Assembly: GCA_018902385.1 (NCBI GenBank)
Contig: JABSSW010000031.1
Location: 124,001-188,000, forward strand
Direction of reading: 5' to 3'
DNA: 64,000 bases
From: Physcia stellaris
Taxonomy: Eukaryota; Ascomycota; Lecanoromycetes; Caliciales; Physciaceae
Made by a program: the position numbers and the translations under genes. This document shows, in pieces, positions 38,337-51,644 of the stretch; position 1 is the first letter of the stretch; every line of letters begins with the position of its first letter. The notes under the pieces are model-generated. The model was not told the origin of the DNA, searched no databases, and saw nothing but the letters and a program-made list of their open reading frames with translations.

Positions 38337-40642
38337 AAATTGAACGTTTCGTTGAAACAAATTTCATTTGATTTTTGATGAAATTAACATTTTTCATATC
38401 ATGACATGACATGACATGACATGACATAATATGTTATAATATGCAATATGATTATCATATGCATATATTATACATTTTTATAAAAATTTTTTTTAATGCT
38501 TTTTCTTTTAACGTGTTTTTTCTTAATAGTTTTTGTTACATATTTCGAATTCGACTGATTCAATCTTGACATTTCGTATTTTTGATATTTCGAATTCGAA
38601 TTATTTAATTTTTCGAATCAAACATGAACATTTCGAATTCGAATAAACAAAACTTTCGAAATTCAAAAATTCAACTTTCAATATTGAATATATAATTTTT
38701 TTTTTTTTCGTTTTTTCATTTTTTATCATTCAGTTACTTTTCATAATTTACATTTTTTCATTTTTTCTTTCTCGTTGCATAAATTTTTTTTTTTGTGATT
38801 TCAATTTTTTCAAATTTCACACGATGCATTTCGTTATTATCGATCAAATTAACGATCAAATTCAAATTGTAAACGATTTTCGTCAAAACGAAATCGTTTA
38901 CATTCAAAAATGAAAAATTCAAAAAATCGTATTTTTTTTTCATTGACAAAACAATGAATTCAACATCGATTTCGAAAACACGTATTTGTTAAACGACGAC
39001 ATGTTGTTCAAAACGAATTTTTCATGTCAAATATGATTTCGTTCGTGTTTTTTCGTTTTGATTTTTGTTCATGTTTTCAATTCATTTTCAATCGATTGTT
39101 TTGATTCAAAATTTCGCAATCAATGTTTCAATTGAATTTCAAATAAACGAATGTGTGCGAATGTTGTGTTTCGCAATATTTAAAAACGATAAAACGTCAA
39201 TCTTTGCAAATCAATGAAAAATTTACGATTTTGTTTGTGATGATCAAAAAAACAAAAACGTTATTCAAATACTGTTTCTATATTCAAAATTCGTGAAAAT
39301 TTCATTAATCGATTGTTCAACAAACGTTTTCATTCATGTATTATCATAATTCGAAAAAATATGTCAATAAAAACGTTTATTTAAACGACAACAAAAATTC
39401 ATTTGTCGACAAAATATTGAACATAACAATCATTTACATTGTCGTATTCGATGAAAATGATTAATATTCATTTTTTTTATTTTTTTCGTCGTTTTTTCGT
39501 ATGAATTTTAATCAATTGTTTCGTTATTTAATTTTCGACGAAATTACAAATTTAAATTTTATCAATTTGTCGACGCGCTCGTTGACGACAATTTTCAATA
39601 ATTTTTTGAACAATTTTGTGAACGAAACAATGTTCATTTTCGAACGTTTCGTTTTTTCAGATTTTGCGTCGACGCAAATTTCTTTTTGAGAATTTTTTCA
39701 ATAATTTTTTTTATATTTGATTTTTTCATCGAATTCGTCGCGATTCGAATTCAACAATTTTCATTCATTTCGCATATGTTTCAAGTCGAAATCGAAAACG
39801 ACGATGATTTTCAAATTATGATTTCAAACGATAATCATTCAATTTTCGTTGAAATGAATATCGAAAATGCGACAACAAAAACGTTTGACGATAAAATGAA
39901 AATCGAAATTTTCATCAAAAAAAAAATCAAACGTGAAAAAAAAATCATTTGAAAAACAATGAATGTTATTATGAAAACGATCAACAAAAAATTTCAAATA
40001 ATTGTTTTTGCAACGCGAAAATTAAACGAGAAAAAACAATCGTAATAATGATTTGATTTAATGTTTAATTTTTTGCTAATAAACAAATAATAAATGATTT
40101 TGTTTTTTTGATTTTTGTTGCATCGTTCGAATTGATTTTTTCGATTAAACAAAATAAATGTCAAAATTAACATCTTTTTCGAATTGAAAAAAAATCATTT
40201 TTGTCAATCGTGATTCGCATTTGATTTTTTTTTTAAATTGTCATCAATTTCGTTTTCGATCATTAATGTTCGTATAACGTTTTTCGTTTCAAGAATAATT
40301 TTCGTGATCAATATATTCAACATAACGATCAATTAAATCAGATTTTTATCACGTGACATTTCGAACATTAATGTAACATGTAAAACATTCAGAATTTTCA
40401 GAATTCAAATCAGCAAAAATTCAACAAAGTCGCATGCAAAACAAACATCGAATTAAAAAAAATATTGTTTACATTTCTTTGTATCACAATAAGCAATCAG
40501 TTCAATGATTTGCAATTGAGACACGTTATTTGATTAATTCGTATTAATGAACATGCGAAACGATTTTATAGTTAAAAATTTGTAAAACGAGTAATTTTGC
40601 ATTTATTAATTTAAAAACAATGTTGTTTTCGATTATACATTT
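38337..40642. other. AT-rich hypermutated DNA, unassigned
   Basis: No family can be named. Two overlapping plus-strand frames at 39501-39952 end in an acidic then basic tail, resembling in style the acidic frames at 27.2 and 49.5 kb, but without the Cys motif. A perfect ATGAC pentanucleotide array (five copies) lies at 38401-38425 just outside element A. Confidence 0.5.
38401..38425. repeat. ATGAC microsatellite, five copies
   Basis: Five exact head-to-tail ATGAC units followed by ATAAT, in AT-rich DNA outside the right LTR of element A. Confidence 0.9.
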
Positions 40643-43600
40643 TTGATATCACATTTCGTATTTTACATTTCTGACAATTTTGTATTTTTCGATTTGTTCG
40701 AATCGATGTTTATTTTTCAAATTGTTTACGTTTTTTCGTTTTGTCGTCATCGTCGTGTTTTTGTTTTCAATAATTTTCTGTATGATCAAATTCTTTCGTA
40801 CAATCAATACTGTGCAATCTGTCAGCGAAAATGAATCAAAAATGATATTTTATAACTTATTTCGTCTTCATATCCGATTGTGATAAAATGTTTTTCTATT
40901 CACGATTCATTTTTCGAGTAAATTCACGTTTCTGACATCATATTTATTTCGTTTCTGACATCATATCTATTTAAATTACGATGACTATTATTGAGAAATC
41001 GAATTTCATCATCGCGATTTATGATATCAAAATTGCGATTAAACAATTCAACGTTAAACACGCAATTCAAATTCAACGAAAAAATCGTTACGTTTGTAAC
41101 ACGTGTGAAACAATTTTCAATAAAAATTATAATAAAACAAAACATTTTTCGATTCATAAAAGCGATCGGATTTGAAAATGCGAAAAATACAATCGTTTTT
41201 TTCGACGTCAAAATCATTAAAATCGACATTTATTAACTCATCAAACGAACATGAAATCGAAAATCATCGTATCGATCAAAATTGCATATGTTTCGAATAT
41301 CGACGTTTTTGTTTCTCAATTGTATTTGCAGCATGTTGCGTTTGACAAATTGTTACAAAATTTTCGAACAAAATACAATCGTTGTTTTTTCAAAATTGCA
41401 TGTTCGTTTTGCGATATTCTGATGTTTTTCGACGATACGAAATGATTTGTTTTCGAAAAAAATGTTGAATACGATTTTCACATGATTTTTCGTCAATCAT
41501 TGCATTATAAATTTGATGACGATGAACAACGATTGATAATCGTATGTGTTTCGTGTCAAAAACATTCACGAATTATGTTTCAAATAAAATTCTGATTTGA
41601 CGAAATAATGTTTTTATTTCATCGATCGAAAATTTTTTTGTCATTTTTGAAACTGATGACGAATCTGAAAAAAATTCAAAACGTTAACGATATTCGAAAC
41701 AATTGAATCATTTACAAAATCGTTTCAAATAAATCGTTATGATTCAATATGAAAATGTTTATTCACGTTTGTATCAAAATTTCATGTATGTTTTCAAGAA
41801 TTCGCGAACGTTGATTTTTTATTTCGATATTATCGAAAAGTTTTTTCAATCGTTTTCGCAAATTCTCGATAAAAATCAAAATGCAAAAAATTTAACGATT
41901 GCGACAAATTGATTGAAAATTCACAATCGATTTTTGCAAAATTATATCATTTTCGTCGTCGATATTTTCATTGTAAAATTTTCGACATTCGAAATTTTCG
42001 ATTCAAATAAAAAAAAATCGTGTTACAAATTCGATTTCATCGTGCGCGTCGATCAATATAATTCGAAAATTCACGACGAAAATTTTCGTTTCAATCGATT
42101 TTTTGAAAAACAAAACATGATCAACGACGATCGTTGATATTTTAAAAATAACAAAAATCTGAAAATTCGTATATTTTTTTGATTGTATTTTTATGAAATC
42201 GAACATTTTCGTAAAAAAAAAAAATTTTTATTTCAAAATTGCATTCAAGAACGCACAATACAAATTGAATTGAAACGTTTCATATTTTCGCGACGATCAT
42301 TATTGAGCAACATGAATGTACATGCGCGTGAAAAAATTGCGCATTTTTCAAAACACGAATAAATTAATGATCGAACGAAAAAAACGTCAAATGACTGAAC
42401 GTTTCGTTACGACGAAATTGATCAAACAAAACGTTTATGAATTTCACACGATTATCAACGAAAATTTAACGATCACAATTTCAATTCAATTGCGAATCGA
42501 TTTTATTTATTGAATACAAATCGAACAAAAAATCAACATCATAATGAAAGCAACATGTCGATTTCATTTGTTTTTCACGACGACATTTTTCGAAAAATGA
42601 TTTGAATACGTCGAAATTTTTGCAAATACAAACAATCGCGACATCATTTCGAATAATCGATTTTGAAAAATTGTAATATATTATCATTTTCGATGAAAAG
42701 CATTTAAAATTTATTTTTTGCGAAATTCGAAAATATTCGATTTCGAAAAACTAAAAAAATGATGAAACGAATGAAATTTCAATTAAAAAAAATCATTCAC
42801 ATTTATGTTTTATTTTGAATTCAGAAATTCATATTCGAAATGATCGTCGAAAATTTCATACGAACAAACGTTTCGAATAAAAACAAAAAATCTGAATTAC
42901 ACGTTTTGATTATGAAACATCAAATTCACACGTGTCGTTCGAATATGTGTCGCAAAAAATTGATCAACGAATCACGATGTAAAATTGAATTTTTTCAATT
43001 ATTATCATTCGTTATTGAATGCGTGAACGACGATCAACGTTACATTTACAAACGATTTAAAGAAAAAAATCGTTGAATTTTTTCATATAACGTTCAAATG
43101 CTTTTGATTTGAAACGCACACATGAATATTCAATACATGATCGAAATTTATTTTGTCGTTTATGTCAACAAATATGTTATCAAAGTCGAATCGAACGAAA
43201 TGTACAATTTTTTTATTCGTAACGCGATCAAAGAACATTTAATGATTCGTAAAATGAATTCGATAAAAATGATGATATTGATGTTGAATTACGAAATGTT
43301 TCGATGTAACAAAATTGTAATATACGTCGATATCACGTTATCAAATGAACGATTCGTCTTCGTAAAATCATTATGACAATTAAAAAGAAACTTGATTGAG
43401 CAAAAAAAATAAAAAAACGAAAAGTCAAATTCTTTTTACAAAAATCAAGTCGAAAAGTATTTTGTTCGTTTTTCAAATTCATTTTACGATTAATTGACGT
43501 ATTTCGACTATCACGCGCAATGTAATTTGACAAAATCGAACGCAAATCTTGAACGTGAAATTATGAATAATGTAAAAAACGTTGTCAAAAAAAAAAACAA

Positions 43601-45027
43601 ATATGATTTTTTCATTGACGATCACGTTACACATGAATTGACGTATTCAGCACATTTTAATTCGAAATATTGAACGACGTTTAATCGACGACGAAACGTT
43701 TTTTTACGAAAAATTGCTGATGATTCGATCATGACGAACAAAAAAAAAAATTCGAAAATTCATATCGAATTTTACAATTTCATGTTATCGAAATCATTTC
43801 ATGATGTTTTATTCAAACGAATATCGAAATTTAAATTTTTGAACAACATTTCAAATGACTAAACGTGACGTAAAAATCAACATTTTTTATTTGAAAATCG
43901 TTCAACGTCTGTTTTTTGAAAATTTCGAATTCGAAAATGAATGCATACGACAAAAATTTTTTGAAATGCAAAACAAAATTCGATCGATTTCGATGCTCGA
44001 CGACAATTTAAATTTCGATGAAAATCAATATGTGACATATCAACGAATCATAAACAATTTTTTTTTCGTCACAGTTCGAGAATCACGAAAAACAAATTTT
44101 TTCGTTACAAGTTCAAAAAAAACGAACAAATCGTTTTTGTTGCACATTCTCGTGTCATGATACAATGATCGTAAACTAAAAATTCTGAAAATGATTTTCA
44201 TCGATATTGTTGCAGAAAACGTCGAAGAAAAAATCATTCACAACAATTTGCATATCAATTTTCAAAACGATTTCGATGATGAATCGTTGTTGTCAAATAT
44301 ATTTCGCATCGAGAATTCGCTAAACGATTTCAAAAAAATCAGAATTTTTATTATTGATGAAATTTTCATGATCAACAATGACATGTTCAGTTTTGTTTCA
44401 AAACTGTTTATCAAATTACACAAAAATGCATTTTCTTTTGAAAATTTTCATGTTATTGTTTTCGACGATTTATTGCAATTGTCATCGATTCGAAATCGTC
44501 AAATTTTTCATTTTTTCGTTTGAAAGATTTTCATTTCTTTATTCTTGAAACGTTTCAGAAAACACGACAACGATTCAAAATTCGAACGATTTTTTGAAAC
44601 GATGCGTTTTGACAAAATCACAAATGAAATCATGAATATTTTTCATCGACAAAAACAAAAATTCCGAATCGAAAATTTAATTCATAAATGTATTTCGTTT
44701 CATTTTCGCAAAAACGAAATGTTACGACTTAACGCGTTATTGCTGCAACGAATTTGCAATTCATCTGTTATTGTTCACAAAATTCAAAATAAAAAGCGAA
44801 ATGAGAATTTGACAAAATTCGTACACAAACAATTTGTCAAAAAAAACAATTTGCTCAATGAAATGATGATGATTTCTGAAACACGAATTATGTTTTTGAA
44901 AAATAATTTCATTGTTCGAAACATAATCAACGACAATTGTGAATTGATCATCAAAATAAATGACAAAAATTATTTTATCGTGATTTTTTCAATGATCGAA
45001 CGAATAAAAATTAAAATTTTTCTTTAA
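40643..45027 (+). mobile_element. Dead Helitron (Rep/helicase rolling-circle transposon)
   Basis: Plus-strand fragments follow Helitron order: a finger-like segment CNTCETIFNKNYNKTKHFSIH (about 41.1 kb); regions at 41.9-42.5 kb; HQIHTCRSNMCRKKL with following Cys (42.84-43.08 kb), as in the Helitron Rep-helicase HxH/C region; MNIQYM...YVNKYVIKVE (43.12-43.38 kb); then a PIF1-type helicase with IIDEIFMINNDMF as Walker B and VFDDLLQLSSIRNRQIF (44.19-44.52 kb); and a helicase C-terminal part to 45.03 kb. Stops and frame changes separate every fragment and the HUH nuclease centre cannot be read, so it is non-functional. Ends (5' TC, 3' hairpin-CTRR) were not found; the limits given are those of coding homology. 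Composition shows the CpY-type hypermutation. Confidence 0.75.
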
Positions 45028-45548
45028 TCGTTTCAACGTTATTGATTTCGTTTTTAAAAACTGTATGTAATTTCTTACACGAATTATAAAACGTTGTATG
45101 AAATATTTTACATTCGAATTCAATTTTCGATTTTGAACGCTTTCGTTTTGATCGTTCATAAAATTCAATCGTTCATCATGACGAATATATCGATAAATTT
45201 TGATAACAATATGTTCGTCGCAAAACACGCATACATCGCATTGAATAAAACGCAACGATGAAATCAAATATTCATTTCGACTTTATGCAAAGAAATTTTT
45301 CGAATGAACGAGCAAACAATAGTCGAATATGATCGTTTAAAAAATATTGTCACGAAAATGTATGAAACAAAAGTTAACGTGATGAATTGACGATCGAATC
45401 GATTTGTAATCATATTTTTTCAACAATTTTTTCTTTAATTTTCTTGATGAAAATTTGTTTTGATTTTTTGTTTTTCACATTCGATTTTGTCGTTGATACG
45501 AAAAATGTTTTAATTTTACGAATTTTTCGAGAATAATTTCGTGTTAAT

Positions 45549-45731
45549 TGTAAGATGTCATGCAATGATATGAGTAAACAACAAAATTCTAGATTGCAAA
45601 ACTAACTATGAAAATTTGACAAATCATATGTAAATGATTTGATCATAGCGAAATCCGAATCCGAATTTCGATGTGATAAGATAAAAATTCAAATATTTAT
45701 CAGAGTTTCAACACATAATACGCTCGTCACA
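45549..45731 (-). repeat. LTR of element C, left copy (183 bp)
   Basis: Gap-free match to 47970-48152 with 17 differences counted by eye (14 at CpC/CpT, 3 at CpA). It begins TGTAAGATG and ends CGTCACA on the plus strand, so TG...CA holds in both orientations. Confidence 0.93.
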
Positions 45732-47969
45732 TTATTTTTCGTTCTTTTTCAGTTTCGTTTCGAAACGATTAATCATTTTTTTCTTTTTTCATCGATCGAC
45801 GATTCGAGAAATATCGTTGATTAAAACGTCGATAATTGAACGAATCATTGCGAAAGCTGAAATGATCGAAGCAGATGCAACAAACGTGATTTGAAATTCG
45901 AAATCGAAAAAATGGCGAAGATGTAGACGAAAACGCGAACGAAAACGTAAACGTAAATCGAAATCATGCAAATGAGAATTTTGATTGCAAAAATGAGAAT
46001 TTTGATTGCAACGAAATGTAAAAGATGTCTGATTTTTTGTATGATGAAATGATCGATTTCTTTGACAAAACAAAAACAAAACGAATGATTTTCGCAAACG
46101 TAAACTGCTGAAAACTTTTCGAATTCGAGCTTTTCAAATTCTGACTAATCGGTGTTTTTTGATTGACTGCAGACAGAAAGTAAACGATTATTCGTGACTG
46201 ATATGATTGACGAAATGAACGAGTATCGTCGCTTTGCGAAAAAACAAAATTTTTTTAATGTTGACATAAATCAAATGATTTAGATTTTTCACGAAACATG
46301 TGAATCAAATCATCGATGATGAAATGAGATTTTTGATGTTTTGATACAAATGTTCGAGAAAATGAAGTCGAAAATGTAAGTGAATTGATTGATAGTTTTT
46401 TCATCGATTTCGATGTGATATTGAGTGTCGCAATAAAGAAATCCGAACATTTTGATGATATTGATTCAAATATCGATGTAAATGTTGCAAAGAAAATAAA
46501 TGAAACAAACGAACAATTGAACGTTGCAATTTCGACGCGCTTTGATGTAAAATTTCGTGTGATTAACATTGTTGCGATTTTCGTTTGCTTTGATGAGATT
46601 TCGTGTGACGCAATCGAGAAATTCGAACGAATTGATGATATCGATTTGAAAATTGTTGCAAAATAAAATATATGATTTCGTGATGTTGCAAAGAAAGTCG
46701 ACGAAACAAGCGAAACAAACGAAACAGACGAACAAATGATTGTTGACTTTTTTCGATTTTGTACGTAAATTTTGATGTAAAAAATCGGAAATTCGAATTC
46801 TTTGATGTGACGAACGAAACGACAAATTTCTGAACATGATGTTCGCGTATGTGATCGTGAAACTTGTTTTTGAAATTGAAATTTTGTTCGCAATGCTTGC
46901 AAATGATTTTGAAACAAGCGATTTTTTGCTTGATATGTTTCAGAAATCGAATCATTGACGAGAATTGAGCGAAGCATTCGACGCACGAATGATATTGAAA
47001 CGAAAAATGTGAAACATGCGAATCAAATGTAGTAAATGATTGATTTGATGTTTTCGTTGCAAATTCAATGAAAATAGAAAATGCACATGTTAAATTTTTG
47101 TCGAAATTTTGTATGATGATGAAATTTGACTGATTGTTGAATTATGCGAAAGCAAAATTTCGAACGCATTTGAACAATAAATCGAGCACATTTGATTTTC
47201 GATATTGATGTTGAATTTGCTGAAAATATTGCAGAAATTTCAACATTTTGCTGTATAAATCAAATTTTTCAATATCACGCGATAATGTTGAATCAAAAAT
47301 ATCGATATTGACGAAAATCGATGTTGATTTTGCGATTTTAATGATTTCAATTTCTGTCTGCTTTGCAGTTTTCTGCTCGATCAATTCAGTTTGTTTCTGA
47401 GCTTCTTGCTCGGTCAATTCGGTTTTTTTTTGTCATTTTTGACTGATCAACTCGGCTTTTTGAATGTATTGTGCAATTCGATGTCGAATAGTTTCAGAAC
47501 ATTTGATTGATCGTTGATAATGCTGATTAATTGTAAACGTTTCAGAAAATTCGTCGTCACAATATTGACAATGCATTTTGAAAACAGAAGAGAATAATCG
47601 ATTCGCTAAATAATTGAATAGAATTTTGAAAAATTCTCGAACAGAAAAAATGACTTCGATATTGAAAAAACTGTGACAGAATTTTTGATACAGTCGTTTT
47701 TCGATGATGTAATGTATTGAAATGAAATTTTATTTAGAATTCGCGTATTTCGACGAGAATGTAAATAGATTGTTGTATTGATCTGAGTAAACGTGTAAAA
47801 TGAAGAAATCGAGATTCGTTGATTGATGATTTAGAAACTAAAATCTGATCGACGAAATTTTGTTGCGAAATAAGATTCGCAATGCTCGATTCAACTGTCT
47901 GTCTTCAGACTATGATTGAGACATGTACGAAGACATATTTCGATTGAATTTGATAAGAATTTAGAATAA

Positions 47970-48152
47970 TGTAAGATGTCATGCAATGATATGAATAAAC
48001 AACAGAATTCTAGATTACAAAACTAACTATGAAAATCTGACAGATCATATGTAGATGATTTGATTATAACGAAATTCGAATTCGAATTTCGATGTGATAA
48101 AATAAGAGTTCAAACATTTATCAGAATTTCAACACATAGTACGTTCGTCACA
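47970..48152 (-). repeat. LTR of element C, right copy (183 bp)
   Basis: It pairs with 45549-45731 and is followed directly by the TTAAT target duplication. Its length equals that of element B's LTR, but the sequences are unrelated. Confidence 0.93.
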
Positions 48153-50540
48153 TTAATGAAGAAAAATTGAATGTGATGAAACAAATTCGTCGAGAAATGA
48201 CACAAATTGCATTATTGAATTTATTTCGAATGTGTATACGAATCAAATTTATTCATGACGTGTGCAATATCGTGTTTCGTTATTATTCTTGATATTGTCA
48301 ACAAACGTACATCGACATTTTTGCATTTCTGTACGAAAAAGATGTTCGCAATGTGACAATTTCAATTCTTAATTACAAATACATGATATACGATTATTTC
48401 GTTCAAATTGCTGTGAATTGAAATGATAATTTTCGCAAACAAGAAATATTTTTTTTTCATTTCGTTTGATATTCGCATTTTGAAACTTTGCATGAAAAAT
48501 GTTTAAATTTCAATGCAATTATCGAAAATTTTTTAACAATCATTATTTTTTTTCAAATCAAATTTGTACGATTGCAATGAATTATCAAAAGAAATTACAA
48601 ATTTAACATATGTGAAATTGTTTTCAACGAATACTAAATAAAACGATTTTTTCTTATCATATTGTGAATGAAATTGAAAATTTCATTGATTGTGTTGTTC
48701 ATATTCATTCGATCAATGATTCATTAACGTATTTTCACGATCAACATTTAATTGCAATATTGTTTTTTTTTTCTGTTCATGCATCACGATGTTTAATCAA
48801 GCAAAACTCTGAATCATTTGTAAATTGTATTCATTCGCATGTGTGAAATGTATGTTTATTATAACAATGAATCAAAATGAAATCGCGATTTTCGTCAATA
48901 TCGCGCAAATAAATAAAACAACGAAAAATCAAAATGTTCAGTTTGACGATGACAATTAGTTAAAATTTCGTTTTTTTTTTTCGATCGCTCACAACTCGTC
49001 AATATTTATGATACGCGTTCGATGTTTTTGCAATTTGCAAATCGAATATTTGCGAATTTGACGCATTTTCAACAATTGCAAACGTTGATCATTCAAATAC
49101 GCATTTTTGTGAAAAAATGAAAATTTGTTAATTTGACGTCGCAAAAATCGTTGAAAATTCAATAATGTCGTTTTGCGATCGATGCGCGATCACGAAAAAA
49201 AACAAAATCAATTTCGTTTTTTTTCAATGCATTCAAACACGACGTCGTTTCGAAATTTGCGAAAATTGCGTATTCAAACACAAAACATCGAATTGTTCAT
49301 TCAATAAATATTTTCGAATTTCAATGTGTCAAATATTAAATTGTTTTCAAATTCGATGCGTGTTCAATTCGAAATCGTGAAAATGATGTTTCAAATCATC
49401 GTCACAAACGTAAAATTCGTTGACGAAAAAAAAAAAACTAAAATCTCGATCAAAAATGATGAAAATTATTTTGTCGCAAATTTGTTTTTTTCGTGACGAT
49501 TATTCAACAAACGTCGTCGATTGTTGTTTTCAACAACGATCGCGACAAATGATCGCGCGCAATTCAATGAAAACGATATCGACGACGAATCATTAAATAA
49601 TCGTTCGAACGTCGTCGACGATTCATCATTATTTTTGTTTCAAAACGAAAAAAAAAACGAAAACGAAAATTTTCAATTTGAACAACATCATAACGATTAC
49701 GACGTCGAATTCGATTTCGATATCGAATTTGATTCAAATGATATTGTTTTTATCATCGAAAAAACAAAATCGACAAAAGCATTTTTTTCAAAATGAAATA
49801 AATTTTGAATTTTAATTTCACGACGATCAATCGTCGTAAAAAAAAATTTATTTTCGCTTTTTGAATGTTTTCGATTCGAATGAATGCGTAAAATCTACGC
49901 GACGTCGAATCGAATTGTGACGAAAAAAAAAACGAAAAAAGAAAAAAAAAACGAAAAAAACGAAATAAAAAACGAAATAAAAAAATAAATATGTACGTTG
50001 AAAAAATGAAATCATGTTATGAAATTTTTTGTATCGAAAAACGATTTCATTGCAGAAATCGTTATACACGATACTGTGAAAAAATTTCTGTAATTTTTGA
50101 AATAACTATTTTAAATCTTTGTGAAATAATCAGTTCGTTTGTTTATTTTTTCGTTTTGTTTTTTAATTAATTGATTCAATTGATACGAACAAATTATCTA
50201 GCTCATTGATTCAACTAAAGCAAAATTTTGATGATTGAAAATCAACTGATATTGTCAAACAGATGATTTCACAAAATCGTGTTTTGACATGAAACATCAT
50301 GAAATATTTCTGATATACAAATTTTTTGTTTTTATTTTACAAGTTAATCATGCTTCAACGAATTCAAAATTGACAAATGTGAATTGTACGAATATCTTTT
50401 TTTTCAATTTAAAAGAACATTAATTGAAAAATGATAATCAATGAGCATTGATTGCGATCAAACAATTGTTTTCGTTCATCTTATTTCAAATCATGAAATG
50501 AATGTCGTGAAGTTGATATTTTCATCGACAAGAAGAAACT
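48153..50540. other. AT-rich hypermutated DNA with a fossil Cys-motif frame
   Basis: The right rim of the AT-rich block. Plus-strand frames at 49165-49380 and 49521-49796 carry CDRC...CENCVFKHKTSNCSFNKY and an acidic Asp/Glu/Asn-rich stretch, matching in layout the antisense frame in element B (27.2-27.7 kb). No other family is readable. Composition returns to normal near 50,540. Confidence 0.5.
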
Positions 50541-50831
50541 TTATTTCGATACGACTGACATATCAACCTTAACTCTTTCTGATCACTCTGTAGCACGCTG
50601 TTGCACAATCAACATCAATGCCTTGTTGCCTCCTACTAAAAGTAGACAGTTTCCTCCGAGCGTGGTTCCTACACGCTTAACAGAAGCCTCAAATCTTGAA
50701 TAGTACAAGGACACCAGCAAAGTCTGACCCCAAGCTCTTTTTAAACGTAGGTTCTCACTCCCAGTATCTACATCTGTACCTATGATATAACTCGAAGTCT
50801 AGGCTTCAAGCTGGTAGATACGTCTCCAACA

Positions 50832-51644
50832 ATGATGCTACTGCTCTTTGTGCTAGCTTGGCTCAAGGCACTAGTAGCCGCACTCCGGAACATTCCTAGA
50901 GAGATGCGGAAGTCTCTCCAACTTGAGCTAATAAACATAGCGGGGAAAGAATGGGAGAATGCATCAGCCGACTACCTCAAGGTTCTCAAGCTGAATCGTC
51001 GATTCATTCGCGGAGAATTGTATTGCACTCCGTACCACTTTGGCCCGTTGGATGAGGAGACAAACCCTCTTCGCGCAAATCTCCTCCGGTTCCATGACTT
51101 TGGTCTTCTTACGACCAATAGTCAGCCATTTCGGGAAGCCGGTACCCCAGTACAGGGCGGTAGCTGGCATGGATGTTGTCCTGACCCGATTCCAAATGCT
51201 TTCTCTCACTCGCGACAGCGCCCATACGTTAAGTTCCTTCTGCCAAGTGCCCAAATCGACCCTCAGCAATACCAGAGATTCATAGATGGTCTAGTGGGCC
51301 GAGACGAGATCTTTACCACGTATTTCTTGCCAGAAGACACCGAAACCAAGCTAGGCAATATTCCTCGTGATGCCCACCCAGTGACAATTTTGCGGCAAGC
51401 CCTCGATTTGAACCTATTGGAATTTGCGAAGTGGGAAGGCTTCACTTGGGTGAACTCCCAACCTGTCGCCGAGTGGCCTGCCATGGACTATTGCAACTTT
51501 AACGGCAAGGTCGCGGCTGGTAAACCGATCGAGGTCATGGTGGCGGGGAAGAGCTGGGACGAGGATCCGGATATACTTGAGATTGTTCTCGCCGAGGCTG
51601 AAAAGGCAGGAATGAAACCTCGGTTTGCGGAAGAAAGCACTTGA
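50832..51644 (+). CDS. DUF6919-like protein, up to 270 aa
   Basis: A single-exon frame. The block from about residue 50 (LNRRFIRGELYCTPYHFGPLDEETNPLRANLLRFHDFGLLTTNSQP in consecutive parts) matches what I remember of the DUF6919 family: a short helix, a pocket-like HFGP turn, DEET, then GLLTTNSQP. Function is unknown. The first about 20 residues are hydrophobic (LLLFVLAWLKALVAAL) and could be a signal anchor or part of the untranslated leader; MRKSLQLEL at residue 25 is an alternative start. The gene begins only about 290 bases from the edge of the AT-rich block, yet its frame is intact and its composition normal, so hypermutation has not spread into it. Confidence 0.7.
   Translation: MMLLLFVLAWLKALVAALRNIPREMRKSLQLELINIAGKEWENASADYLKVLKLNRRFIRGELYCTPYHFGPLDEETNPLRANLLRFHDFGLLTTNSQPFREAGTPVQGGSWHGCCPDPIPNAFSHSRQRPYVKFLLPSAQIDPQQYQRFIDGLVGRDEIFTTYFLPEDTETKLGNIPRDAHPVTILRQALDLNLLEFAKWEGFTWVNSQPVAEWPAMDYCNFNGKVAAGKPIEVMVAGKSWDEDPDILEIVLAEAEKAGMKPRFAEEST

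Larger units (their letters stand above)
45549..48152 (-). mobile_element. Compact LTR element C, without recognisable pol
   Basis: This 2604-bp element is bounded by 183-bp direct LTRs and an exact 5-bp target duplication, TTAAT (45544-45548 and 48153-48157). The 2.24-kb interior has no reverse transcriptase or integrase motif. On the minus strand it shows C2H2-type fingers (CKHCEQNFNFKNKFHDHIREHH near 46.9 kb; CQYCDDEFSETF near 47.6 kb) and a Gln/Glu-rich probable coiled coil (47.14-47.42 kb), so it is a gag-like or finger protein carrier that would have depended on another element's enzymes. It retains more CpT and ApG than its surroundings, so it looks younger. It is a fossil with breaks. 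Confidence 0.8.

Noticed and set aside
21891-50540. Reading the AT-rich block as a regional centromere
   Set aside because: Length and composition allow it, but nothing in sequence alone distinguishes a centromere from a transposon nest; CENP-A data would be needed.
21891-50540. Canonical CpA-type RIP as the explanation of the AT-rich DNA
   Set aside because: TpA is scarce, CpA and CpG are retained, and 59 of 63 repeat-pair differences lie at CpC/CpT.
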